From positions 4,526,001 to 4,590,000 of the forward strand of contig NC_052103.1 of NCBI RefSeq assembly GCF_012273895.1: a stretch of DNA of 64,000 bases, given 5' to 3'. Positions 10,201-21,300 of this stretch are shown in pieces. This stretch comes from Zerene cesonia. Its lineage: Eukaryota > Arthropoda > Insecta > Lepidoptera > Pieridae. Under the pieces are notes generated by a model. It was not told the origin of the DNA. It made no database searches and saw nothing but the letters and a program-made list of their open reading frames with translations. A program made the translations under genes and the position numbers. How positions within the stretch are numbered: the stretch's first letter is position 1; each line of letters starts with the position of its first letter.

Positions 10201-13200
10201 CGCTGTTGTCTGAAAAGTATTGTATTTTTTAATTTTTATGAATAGTTTTCAAATAATAGATGAACCATTATAAAATAAGAATGGTCGGAAAAAACCAATA
10301 ACACCATACTATATATACGTATACTGGATAGAACTTCGATTTTATTATTTACCGTCCCAAAGATGGACTTATGTTTGAATTAGCTAATTTATGGCTACAA
10401 ATTTTACCTTCTGTTATTCCAATAGATTTTATGTCAATCTATATATNNNNNNNNNNNNNNNNNNNNNNNNNNNNNNNNNNNNNNNNNNNNNNNNNNNNNN
10501 NNNNNNNNNNNNNNNNNNNNNNNNNNNNNNNNNNNNNNNNNNNNNNNNNNNNNNNNNNNNNNNNNNNNNNNNNNNNNNNNNNNNNNNNNNNNNNNNNNNN
10601 NNNNNNNNNNNNNNNNNNNNNNNNNNNNNNNNNNNNNNNNNNNNNNNNNNNNNNNNNNNNNNNNNNNNNNNNNNNNNNNNNNNNNNNNNNNNNNNNNNNN
10701 NNNNNNNNNNNNNNNNNNNNNNNNNNNNNNNNNNNNNNNNNNNNNNNNNNNNNNNNNNNNNNNNNNNNNNNNNNNNNNNNNNNNNNNNNNNNNNNNNNNN
10801 NNNNNNNNNNNNNNNNNNNNNNNNNNNNNNNNNNNNNNNNNNNNNNNNNNNNNNNNNNNNNNNNNNNNNNNNNNNNNNNNNNNNNNNNNNNNNNNNNNNN
10901 NNNNNNNNNNNNNNNNNNNNNNNNNNNNNNNNNNNNNNNNNNNNNNNNNNNNNNNNNNNNNNNNNNNNNNNNNNNNNNNNNNNNNNNNNNNNNNNNNNNN
11001 NNNNNNNNNNNNNNNNNNNNNNNNNNNNNNNNNNNNNNNNNNNNNNNNNNNNNNNNNNNNNNNNNNNNNNNNNNNNNNNNNNNNNNNNNNNNNNNNNNNN
11101 NNNNNNNNNNNNNNNNNNNNNNNNNNNNNNNNNNNNNNNNNNNNNNNNNNNNNNNNNNNNNNNNNNNNNNNNNNNNNNNNNNNNNNNNNNNNNNNNNNNN
11201 NNNNNNNNNNNNNNNNNNNNNNNNNNNNNNNNNNNNNNNNNNNNNNNNNNNNNNNNNNNNNNNNNNNNNNNNNNNNNNNNNNNNNNNNNNNNNNNNNNNN
11301 NNNNNNNNNNNNNNNNNNNNNNNNNNNNNNNNNNNNNNNNNNNNNNNNNNNNNNNNNNNNNNNNNNNNNNNNNNNNNNNNNNNNNNNNNNNNNNNNNNNN
11401 NNNNNNNNNNNNNNNNNNNNNNNNNNNNNNNNNNNNNNNNNNNNNNGAAAGGACATAGGATACTTTTTATCCCGGAAATCTAACGGGAAGGGGAACTTTG
11501 TCGGTAACCCCCCGAGTCTATCTTACCCGTGACTACGCGAGCAAAGCCGCGGGCGGAATGCTAGTAAATTATAAAGCTTTACTTACCAACACACTCGATC
11601 TTAACGCACTGTGACAATGGATCCCCAGAGTATCCAGGCAGACACGCGCATACTGGCCGCACGCTTCCGTGCGTGCAGTGGGCACCCACGCCGCAAGTAT
11701 TCGGTCCGCATCGCACGAGATCGTCCGAGATCGACCGTCCGTGCTCGTACAAATTGCGGCCGGCGTAACCGCGGGGGTAATAATTGTAGTAGCGTTGAGC
11801 TGGGGAATAGTATCCATGTTAAAAAGTGGTTTTATTGTTAATTTTATTGTTCTCAACCTATTTTCACAGCTGGTAATATTTGATTTGATAAGAAATTTAT
11901 GTACTTTAATCCCATTTTAGAATCTGGAGTCCCCAGGGACGTTGGCGACCTCTTTTGTAGAAAAAAATCACATATTACAAATAAATTTTACATTCCAACT
12001 TTAGAATTTAGAGAAAAATACGTAATAAATATTACTCCGTACATTTCCCATTATTTCTCTTTCATCGGATATTTACAACAAATAATAAGAAATTCTAAAA
12101 TAAATTTTGGGCTAATAAGAAATTCCCATATTTGATAATGTTACGCAATCAAAAACCATTAGCGCCCACGAGAGATTTCATTGTTGAAGAATGTATTAAC
12201 TTTAACCTTAACTTTAACATCCAGCCACATTCGAAATTTGCATAATCAAAATACATCATCAAATCGAATGGCAAGCAAAACAAACAGCAGGACCTTGGTT
12301 ACGGCCATGCCCATATAAGATAGCGAATGACTTATCGCCCACACTGGACCTTATGTCCTTGTCCAGCAAACAAAAGACCTCAGAAACTTTTAATGATATC
12401 ATTCAATTACATAAGGTTAACTCAGGAGGCTCGGCTGCTTATCAATCGTTACTTTATTTGGATTTAATTCGCCTCGATGATTACCTTAAAAATCCTTAGG
12501 GTATATATTCTATAGGTTAAAAAGAGTAAAATTATTAGTTCTTAACATCCTTTTTGGAGATATTGCGAAATGAAGGCAAGTTAGCCTGTGTAGTGAAGTG
12601 TAGCCTCCCACTGAAACCCTTTCACTGCCAAAACATGTGTTATATTTGGGTAGTGAAAGGCCCTTGAACCATGACTTCCTGTTAACACAACTATCGTCTA
12701 CAATTATAGACTGAAACAAGGCTTTAAAAGGCCTTTTTTGCGTTCTTGCATTTTGCATCCCCTGATATAGGTAAGGCTTAGTCCCTGATCCCTATTTGAA
12801 ATTACTATTTTTATACGAAACAAACTTTAACATTGTTTCTAAATTTCTTTAAGATGCATGAGAACCACTTCCTTTTCCTCACCCATCCCAGTCCAGTCCT
12901 TCTTTCCAGTCTTTGATCCTTTCCTTTTCCCTTATCCCATAAAAGCGGGCAGCACATTCGTAGAGGCACTACCTTTGCGAATGTTCATGGGCGGTGGTGA
13001 TCGCTTACCATCAGGCGAACCACCAGCTCAGTTGCCCGCTATGACATAAAAAAAAAAAAAAAAAACTTTAATTACCATATGACAAAAGTATGCATATAAT
13101 TTACTTTTAATAATTTAAATCTTAATTATTACTATTTTACCAGTTATCAATAACAAAATAAAATCAGAGTCTGAACAATGTTTCTTCATAATCTGTTGCG

Positions 13201-14235
13201 GGATCGGGAATTGCCATTTATTTAAAAGTAAGGATGAATAGTAAGTTAATACCCAAATAGTCAAGATCATATATTATAATTGATAATTGCTATTCCCTAC
13301 TAATAACTCTGTCTGTCTGTCTGTCTATTACGCTTTCACGCCTAAACCACTGAACCGATTTTGATGAAATTTGGTAAGGACATAGGATACTTATTTATTG
13401 CGAAATTCGAATAAAGGGATGAAAGTTTGTATGGAACTTCCTTATTGTCAAACATAAAATCATGTAAGATTCTTTCACACCTAAACCACTTTTTTGACAA
13501 ATAGTCCAGACCTTGGGAAAACCTATAGGCTACTCCTTACCATGTCGTGCGATATAACCGTATTCCACGCAGGCGAAGCGGCGGGTGGAAAGCTAGTATA
13601 CTATACATGTACCACAGGCGAAACCGGTGCGGACCGCTAGTTTATTATAACAGAAAAGATCAAAAGAACCTCAGAGAATGGAAAGCAGAATAGCACACCA
13701 TATAATTGTTATCCGTGTACATATTTTATCATATTTCATAGAATAAACAAATGATTAAAAAATGTGACAATGTTTTGTCTATAGTGATTTACCATATAAA
13801 CACGCGGAATCAACCTACGTTCGTATAAATAATTAATCAATCACAATGTTTGCTTGTATGCGCCAACATCGTTTGCATTTATAATATTGTGTTGCTAGAA
13901 ACTGGAGGTTAATTTACCATTGCGCGTGTAGTGTTATACTTACTAGCTTTTTATTATAGTTTAAAAAAATGTATAAGTACTTTTTAGTAAAGTGTGGATT
14001 ATTTAAGAAGTAAACGAACTTTTAAAAAAACTGCCGTATTTGCATTTTTCAACATTAAGTAAATTATATCTAAATTTTATATACTTAGCTATTATTATTA
14101 ATTCTAATATCAGTTCTAGTTAAATCTGTAACTCTTTTTTTATTTGTACAGAATAGTTCCAAAATACTCACCATCAGCGCCCCACGCCAACGCCAAAAGC
14201 ACCAGAGGTGCTATGGATAAAAGTTTTTCTTGCAT
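7224..14235 (-). CDS. Secreted multi-EGF / dumpy-module (DPY) cysteine-rich protein
   Basis: Ten exons join in frame to 465 residues: 14172-14235, 11587-11799, 10118-10209, 9951-10032, 9761-9852, 9465-9629, 8928-9150, 8554-8687, 8184-8331 and 7224-7408. Residues 1-22 form a signal peptide (MQEKLLSIAPLVLLALAWGADA). A short Tyr-rich segment (QRYYNYYPRGY) follows. Then come about 400 residues of repeated cysteine modules of the form C-x-NPC-x-CG-x-A-x-C...C-x-CP-x-GY-x-G-D/N-P...C, including CPKTMTGDPFTFC, typical of the EGF and DPY modules of the giant dumpy protein. A cysteine-poor tail ends ATEATDV. No transmembrane segment or GPI signal is seen, so a secreted matrix or apical coat protein is inferred. 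A 1000-N gap lies in the second coding intron; the flanking exons join in frame (IECV then DNSEC), but an exon hidden in the gap cannot be excluded. The specific orthologue was not recognised. Confidence 0.85.
7630..7925 (+). pseudogene. LINE reverse transcriptase C-terminal relic
   Basis: One frame reads LLYKTVLRPAFTCGCGAWTL followed by KEEENLLVAER. A second frame then reads HVERMEEERVVKRVFF and VKADLRNLKA. Both are hallmarks of the C-terminus of lepidopteran endonuclease-reverse transcriptase ORFs. The middle portion is deleted and the frame is shifted, so the copy is dead. It lies inside the last intron of the EGF-module gene, antisense to it. Confidence 0.75.
10447..11446. other. Assembly gap of exactly 1000 N
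   Basis: The round length suggests a fixed-size placeholder. The sequence on its right is the 3' end of a Helitron-like repeat, so repeat-driven assembly failure is likely. Confidence 0.95.
11447..11564 (+). mobile_element. Helitron-like (Lep1-type) 3' end next to assembly gap
   Basis: The stretch from AAAGGACATAGGATACTTTT to GCAAAGCCGCGGGCGGAATG ending CTAG|T matches the 3' part of the copy at 49213-49564. Its 5' part lies in the gap. Confidence 0.7.
12618..12660. repeat. Imperfect hairpin in the EGF-gene first coding intron
   Basis: Nine-base arms CCTTTCACT (12618-12626) and AGTGAAAGG (12652-12660) flank a 25-base loop. No family was recognised. Confidence 0.4.
12866..13062 (+). mobile_element. 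SINE family B copy with poly-A tail
   Basis: This copy has the CATGGGCGGTGGTGATCGCT block, the ACCATCAGGCGAACCACCAG block and then TGACAT followed by a run of about 16 A, so the A tail defines its 3' end and + orientation. The 5' part is shortened. The family resembles the SINEs abundant in butterflies and moths (Metulj-like is possible but not verified). Confidence 0.75.
13299..13640 (+). mobile_element. Helitron-like element (Lep1-type) plus adjoining family A 3' end
   Basis: The first element runs from ACTAATAACTCTGTCTGTCT through the TTTCACGCCTAAACCACTG block to GGCGAAGCGGCGGGTGGAAAG ending CTAG at 13593-13596, followed by T. It is directly followed by a second, shorter 3' end (CAGGCGAAACCGGTGCGGAC, then CGCTAG at 13635-13640). 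Both are in the first coding intron of the EGF-module gene. Confidence 0.7.
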
Positions 14236-14773
14236 CTGAAAATGAGAAATGGATAAAGATAAATAAAAAGTATGCCGATGGTTCACGTTCACGGCAGTTC
14301 ATGGCAAAATTTTTGTCTATGCAAAGCATACAAAAAATCTAAATTAAAAAAAAATCCACATTCAAACAGTAAGAAGTAGGTACCATCGAACCTGTGCCGA
14401 AATAATTTAAAACTATAATTTGCAGCACCAACACTAGCATTAAAAATTAAAATAACGTTAAGTAATTGGAATAATTGGATACAAAATTAGGTAAATACTT
14501 ATATGTATAAAGGTAATGCAGATACAGAGAGAAAGAAAAATAAAATTATTTAATTAAATAAACGGCAATTGGTAAAAATACCAAAATAGAAGAGCACGTT
14601 AAAAAATTTAAAAAGTAAACATAATTTAAATAAGAAATCAAGTTCCTCTCAATGTAGAATTACCGAGCCAAGCACTTCGCACTTCAAAATCTTTGAATTC
14701 ACAGTAAACAGGATTACGCAAGATTAAATATTTATTTTAATAATTTATATTTCTCTGAACACTCGACACTTAC

Positions 14774-14836
14774 ATCTGTTCGTCCGTAAATGTCGCGAGG
14801 AAAACACGACATCGAGTAAAGTCGCGTATCCTTATA
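14774..14836 (-). promoter_or_regulatory. TATA box and 5' UTR exon of the EGF-module gene
   Basis: On the - strand TATAAGG lies at 14836-14830. A non-coding first exon ends at 14774 with donor GAT|GTAAGT. Its intron ends at the CAG directly before the ATG (14236-14238). The start site is expected near 14806. A TATA-type promoter suggests tissue- or stage-specific expression. Confidence 0.6.
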
Positions 14837-15756
14837 CCCGAATGCGCCTACGCATCTCAAGAATTCGCATCACTGGCTACTACCAAAAACTAAACGCCTA
14901 ATTTATTGATATTAATATTTAAATACATATATCGTGAATAATTTATATAGCTCACATCCGTATTAAAAGAAGCCTTTAGGCACATTACGTGCTTAATTTA
15001 TTCACAGTAACTTTAAGTTAGCTTTCAAATAACTAGTGTAACAATAAGGTAATTGTGTAGAGATTATTATCACACAGAATATTCATTGAACGGCCGCCAG
15101 TCTCAACTATTTTTAATAAAGATTACATATCATAATGCGATCAATATTTTTCATTATGTATCGAAGGAGTATAGTATAATTACTATATTAAGAACACTTT
15201 GATCCTATTCCTTTATGTTCAAAAATTAACATAAAATGACGGTCAGAAAAAAGACATAAAGATTAGGAACGTGAAAAAAATCACCATAGTTTCAATAATG
15301 GTATGATCCTAGATCTCAGGTGACCTACTTATCGAATGCCATGATTTCTACAATATGTAAAATTATGTCAATATACCAATGAAATAAAATAGAATTATAC
15401 AAGTCAAGTTCCGAGCAATTAAAGATTTAAACAATTGTTCCATATTCGAAATTGAGATACCTATAATTTGTTTTGAAAAGTTCCACCAAGCCATGATGAC
15501 TATTTGAATACAAACTTAATTCATTCAGTTGAGGCAGTTGACATTCTTCTTGTAAATACGGCATCGTGTCTATATGAAAAATTTATTATTTAATTTATAC
15601 GCCGACGCTTTGGTAGCAATAGGTTAATTTATTTTTTTTATCACATTGTACCTTCAATGCTAATAAATCTTTATTATTTCCGAACGCCACACAAGATATC
15701 CCTATCCGTCATTCAGTTAGTTTAGTTTAAATGTATAAAAAAAGTAGGTTAGCGGT

Positions 15757-15968
15757 ATACCGTAGGTGCGCCCCGGGGTTTCACCCGCGTAAGTCCGCAT
15801 CCCGTAGAAATATCGGGATAAAAAGTTTCCTATATGTTATTTTAGCTGTCCACCTGTAAACGTACCAAACTTCATTGCAATCGGCTTAGTAGTTTTTGCG
15901 TGAAAGAGCAACAAACACACACACATCCTTACAAACTTTCGCATTTATAATGTTATTAGGATTAGTAG
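15757..15968 (-). mobile_element. Interspersed repeat family C (Helitron-like)
   Basis: The segment from GTGCGCCCCGGGGTTTCACC to the TTCGCATTTATAATGTTATT end matches the copy at 62040-62240: the same GTAGRAATATCGGGATAAAA and TTCATTGCAATCGG blocks. Confidence 0.65.
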
Positions 15969-17945
15969 CATGTCATGAGTCGACCTGAATAAAGGCATTG
16001 GGGATTTATAACGTATTCACAACTTGTCACTTGCAATTTAAAGTCAGACTTCCGGATGTCCTTATTACTAATCCTTTCCACAATACCATTTTTGGCTGAC
16101 AGTATGCACACTGATTTCGCCGGAATTTAACCGCACAAATCTCTTTAGAGTCTATGTTGGCCCGTATTATTATTATACTACTCTTTGCTATGATGCCTAC
16201 CGTTAAATACACACTCCTACCAAAAATTTATTTATCATGAGGTCATGTATGGTGTTTTTGTATGTACAATTTACCAGATAAAGAGCAACAAATACTACTT
16301 TCTTTAACTTTAATTCAATTAATGTCTCTAATATTATAAACGCTATTTGCAAAAACGTATGGCTGTTACTCTTTCAAGAAAAAAATTGAAATCGTCAAGT
16401 CAAATCTGTTAAAATTTTGTACACAGATAGATCATGGTCTGGACAAACAAATAGGGTGCTTCGTTCCGAGTACCACGCAGGAAATATATGTTACAGGAAT
16501 AATATGTATGAAAAAACTGCTAATGAATTCAGTCTATCAGAAGAGCCCATTATTCTTGACATGGCAGGTACAGGTGCTTTTCATGTCTCGATCAGTGTAG
16601 ATTCTGCGAACATTTATTTACTAAAAATTCTACGGAACCAAAAGTATCATCTCTTCATAAATCACCTTCTACATATAAAGGGAGACAAAACATATTAAAT
16701 CAATGAAGATCCAATTCGGACAAAGATCTGTGATATTATCGATCTAAATATCACTATTAACATGCGATTATGGAAACGGGAGATTTTCTCGGGTAGCAAC
16801 TGAGTCATATGCGACCCACATACGGGTTACGTAAGCTATTTTAACAATAAACAACCTTGTTTGATGTTTCGCATCTGTTAATAATATAGAACTATAAAAA
16901 ATAGTAAATGGAAATTATCTCTTTTTGATGATATCCATTTTGTTCAAAAGAAAATATTTTCTTTTATTGTTATCAACTAAATACTTGTATCAATATTTTC
17001 ATATCACTTATATTGCAACTTCTGTAATGAAATATATTTCAATGGATGGAGTGATAAATGGGAGGGGGATGATGTCAAACAGTGGATGTCTGGAATGGGT
17101 GCAACGACGATGATATTTGAGTGTTTGCGAATCCAAAACCTGTAGGATATCTAGATGTAAATATATAGCAGAATAATATTGTATTATGACTATTAACTTC
17201 GTTATGGCAGATGAGATGCAGGTGGCTACAATATCATTTATGATAACGTGTTAAAATTAATGAACTTTTTTAAAAAACCCCCGGGCTAATTTCATAAGTT
17301 GTATAAATTTTGGACAAATAAGGAAGACCCGGGAGATTTACTACCATAAGGGCCAAAGTCCAATGGTCTAGATATACTTTTATACAAAAATTTGCACGAT
17401 GATTTACTTTATCGCAATTAGATAACATTGTTTGAAAATCTTTAGCCGTTGTAATTAAAAAATATTTCTACTTTAAATTGTCTTTCTTGTATATATACCT
17501 AAATGCGATGCGACACTAAACTGATATTTATAAAAACCCATGACTGGTAGATTATGAATAATATTATACATTGATGTAAATATGATTCGCATTCAAATCT
17601 TTTTATCGACTATAAAAGATAAAATCGTTCAATCAAACTATTATGGATAATAAATCCACCTACGTGAATTTCTGTATTAGATTAATCTATCTAAAAAATT
17701 GAATAAAACAATGAACCTCACGTGAGAAAACAAGTATTCAACTTTTTTATTATACTTATAACTCGCAAATTTAAAAAAAACGAAAGGGTCGATAACAAGA
17801 ATATGGGAATCCACTGGAAAGGAAAAAGAAACGGGTTTCCGGTTCCGGCACACCAACTGACACATACTTAGTAGCGCATATATATTCATGCTATTTCATG
17901 TCGATTTGTTATGGGAGTATGATATCTTCCGTATATAATGTATTA

Positions 17946-18003
17946 TTTCTGGTACCTTCCCCGATGGGAGCCGGCCCAATTCGATTCTTTCTCGACCCCT
18001 CCA
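17946..18003 (-). mobile_element. SINE family B 5' fragment
   Basis: GGTACCTTCCCCGATGGGAG followed by CCGGCCCAATTCG corresponds to the 5' end of family B in reverse orientation. Confidence 0.55.
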
Positions 18004-18194
18004 TTAAATTAAATCAGTTAGTTAGGGATGGCAAAATATATAATCAAAAACCTTGAATTAAATATGTATTATAAAAACCTTAAGGTAAAAACAAAAAACT
18101 TTTCAAGCAAAGGGAGATGACATAACTGAAACTTAACTGAAAAATATATTTTTGAACGATTTCTGAAACGTTATCCCATCAACAGCTGATTTTG

Positions 18195-18250
18195 TTGACA
18201 CTGACAATATTTAACTATTGACATCCATCATACATGTTTGTTACATGACA
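18195..18250. promoter_or_regulatory. TGACA cluster upstream of ABHD18
   Basis: Four TGACA pentamers (TTGACA 18195, CTGACA 18201, TTGACA 18218, ATGACA 18245) lie 105-160 bp upstream of the ATG. No TATA box is evident. Confidence 0.4.
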
Positions 18251-18354
18251 ACCTTGTGATATTTCCCGAAAATACAATGACGGATAATGAACAACGCAAA
18301 TTCTAATTATATTTTAAAATAAATAACACTTTTACTTCCGCCCATCTACGAAAA

Positions 18355-21300
18355 ATGTCCGCTAGCAAATTAGATGCAGTTTATCGTAGCATACTCATTA
18401 CAAAGTTTTTCACAAAAGGGTGGGGAAAACCAGAAAACTTGCGCAGGTAAGGCTATAAACAATTGAAAATATTAGATTATCGAGTTATCTTAACATAGAA
18501 AACTCTAGATCAATGAATAGTTATCATTTTTCTGGTGAAACTTTCATTTACAACTTTTGTTTTTTAGGTTATTTGAATTCAGAAAAGTTGTGTCTAACCG
18601 AGATGAATGTTTTAAATTGGTGGAAAAGGATTACCCCGTTACTATTACAAAGGTTTGTATTTGCACAAAATTATTGAACACTTTCAGAGTAACTTTACTG
18701 TTAGAACTCAATTTATTTTAATTTATTGACAAAATATATAAGGCTAAAACAGCATTTTTTTAAACTTAATTTAATATTCAAGCTCGTTATACGCATGTTT
18801 ATTGTGTATTTTAGGAACAAAACTTGTCGGACTGTCGGCTTCTGGAGGGCTATTTCGTAACACCACTGGAGAAGCATCTGCCTGGCATAGTGCCAGAAAT
18901 AGCACAAAAGGCACATTTCCAGATGTTACTTCCTATTCATTGGCCCGAACCAACATGCAAACCAGTTTGTTTACATCTTGCTGGAACTGGAGACCATGTA
19001 AATAATAATTATTATTTTATAGATATACATTCAACTTTTAATATCTAAATGTATCATGAATTTTTTTTGTCTTTAATTTTCATTTTGATGTGTGATTCCT
19101 TTAAATGATTTTATAGTTATTCTTTTTTTACGGTTATAGGTTTATGATCTCTATGACCACCCTAGAGTGTGTGCTACCAGGGTGAACATTCAGTCCACCC
19201 ATGCGTTTGCACTTAGTTGTAGTAGCCCTTCAGGAAAATATATTTTTATTTTAATTATTCACCCCAAAAAAGAAACAATTGGGCCCAATACTACCATATA
19301 AGTATACATATATTTATAATATAGACATTGCCTATTTTGTTTTAGTATTTCTGGAGAAGAAGGAATTTGATGGTTAAACCATTACTAAAAGAAGCTGGCA
19401 TTGGTGGGATTATCCTTGAAAATCCATTTTATGGTCTACGCAAACCTACAGATCAAGTGTATGTGATTTCTACTGAACCTTAATTTTTATGAAAACAATG
19501 AAATTTACTATAAGATCTTTTTCACAATTATTTTCATGTGTGATTTATCTTTAGTTATATAATATTGACTGAACACATATATTTTCCTGGATAAAAATTT
19601 ATATTTGTTGAGACTAAAGAGAGAGCAACATCCATTAATATAAGGATATACTCACTATAATTCTAAAAATATAATTGTAGTGTAATGCTTGGCACTTCCT
19701 TATAATACTACAATTTACTTAAATCACATATTTCTAATTATAAAGTAAAGTTATCTTGACACATTCTTGGCACTCACCAGTTAATGTGTATTAGCCGTGC
19801 CAATTTATAACTTTGTTAACTATCTTTGGAAACCATTCTTGTACAAATGCATTATAAAGTTACAGAAGTTTTTCTCCAATCTTACTTTCTCACAAGATTT
19901 CTAAGTATTGTTCTTCACAACACAGTAGTATAAAGTTATCGTAGAAACTTCACCAGTTTCTTTTATATAATATTATCAGAGATCATGTGTTACAAAGTTA
20001 TACATAACACCAATTGCATCACTTACTATAACATATTTTGTTTGTGCAAATAATTCTGTGTATAGTTTGATAATATGAGTTTAAAAAAAAAATTAAAAAT
20101 AATCATTGCTTCCATGTTTGTTATTTAATTTAAACTTATTAACGACAACTGTTTTCAGGCGTTCCTCCTTACACAATGTGTCGGACATATTCGTAATGGG
20201 CGGCTGTTTGATCCTAGAGTCTTTGGTATTGTTTCACTGGTGTGAGAGAAATGGGCTGGGCCCACTCGGGGTTACGGGCCTGTCTATGGGTGGTCATGTT
20301 GGTATTTAAATTTTGTTTTAGTTCAACCAATCGAATTTTCGAATACCGCTAAATCAGTAAAAATAAAGTCATAAAGGAAAATTGCTGATTTTACATATTA
20401 TATTATGATTATAAATTTCATGGTATAATATGAAATGTTTTTGATTAAAGAAATTAAGTTGTGCTTGAAAATTCTAGATAAACATAACCAACATAAATGG
20501 AAATAAAACTAAAATAGTTAAGCTATAATATGTTATAAATATTTAATTAATTATTATTGTTTTCGTATCTTATTTAATATTTTCTTTGCAAGATGTTTTT
20601 TTCAAATGTGAGTATTTTACTTACTATTTTTTTTGTGTTTCTGTATTATAAAATATGGTTATTAAAATAAAAATTAAATTAATTTTTGACAAAATTTTGG
20701 CGATGAGTAAAACATCGATCACGAGGCGGGATTAGAACATGCGTCTTTCGCCATGAACTTTTTTCAATATACATATAAGCATTTTAATGATGTAAAAAAA
20801 AAATAATTTAATTGTAAAAAAAATAATTTAATTTTGATTGAAATGTTTATTTCACGCCGCTACTTGACCGTCAATTGAAATATAATGATATTCATGAGTG
20901 TTTAATTTATTTTTACTAAAGATGGCATCACTAGCGGCCACAAACTGGCCTAAGCCTCTGGTATTAGTTCCTTGCCTTTCATGGTCAACCGCATCGGCTG
21001 TATTCCTTCAGGTAATCTTTATTAATAGTTCATACAAATATTATTAATATAATGCTATGAAGAGATAATTTTTCTTTATTTGCTAAAATTTAAGTCAAAA
21101 ACTTATATATTATTGATAGATTTTATAAATTATTTTACCATTACAAAGCTTTATCTATATACAGTATATCGTATGATATACCAGATATACGGTAAGAGAT
21201 TTGAACGCGATAATCTCAGAAAAATTCCGTACTATAATCAGCATTTATGAATGTCAAAATTATAAATAATAATTGTTTTTCTTTCTTCTTTACATTTGTT

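Larger units (their letters stand above)
14850..18180. other. Intergenic, AT-rich, repeat-bearing
   Basis: No supported gene lies between the EGF-module promoter and ABHD18. It holds a family C repeat (15757-15968), a SINE fragment (17946-18003) and otherwise AT-rich sequence. The small open frames near 16.4 kb and 16.9 kb show no family resemblance. Confidence 0.6.

Noticed and set aside
10371..11483. Long open frames across the N gap
   Set aside because: Produced only by unresolved bases.
13313..13325. CRISPR-like or functional tandem repeat (CTGT)n
   Set aside because: The short CTGT run is part of the Helitron-like consensus and recurs at 49240-49262.
7201..14235. Part of the giant dumpy gene
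   Set aside because: A signal peptide, start codon with 5' UTR exon and TATA box, and a stop codon bound a self-contained 465-residue protein, unless the 1000-N gap hides more.
16417..16698. 93-codon open frame in the intergenic region
   Set aside because: No family resemblance, AT-rich codon use, no promoter or splice context.
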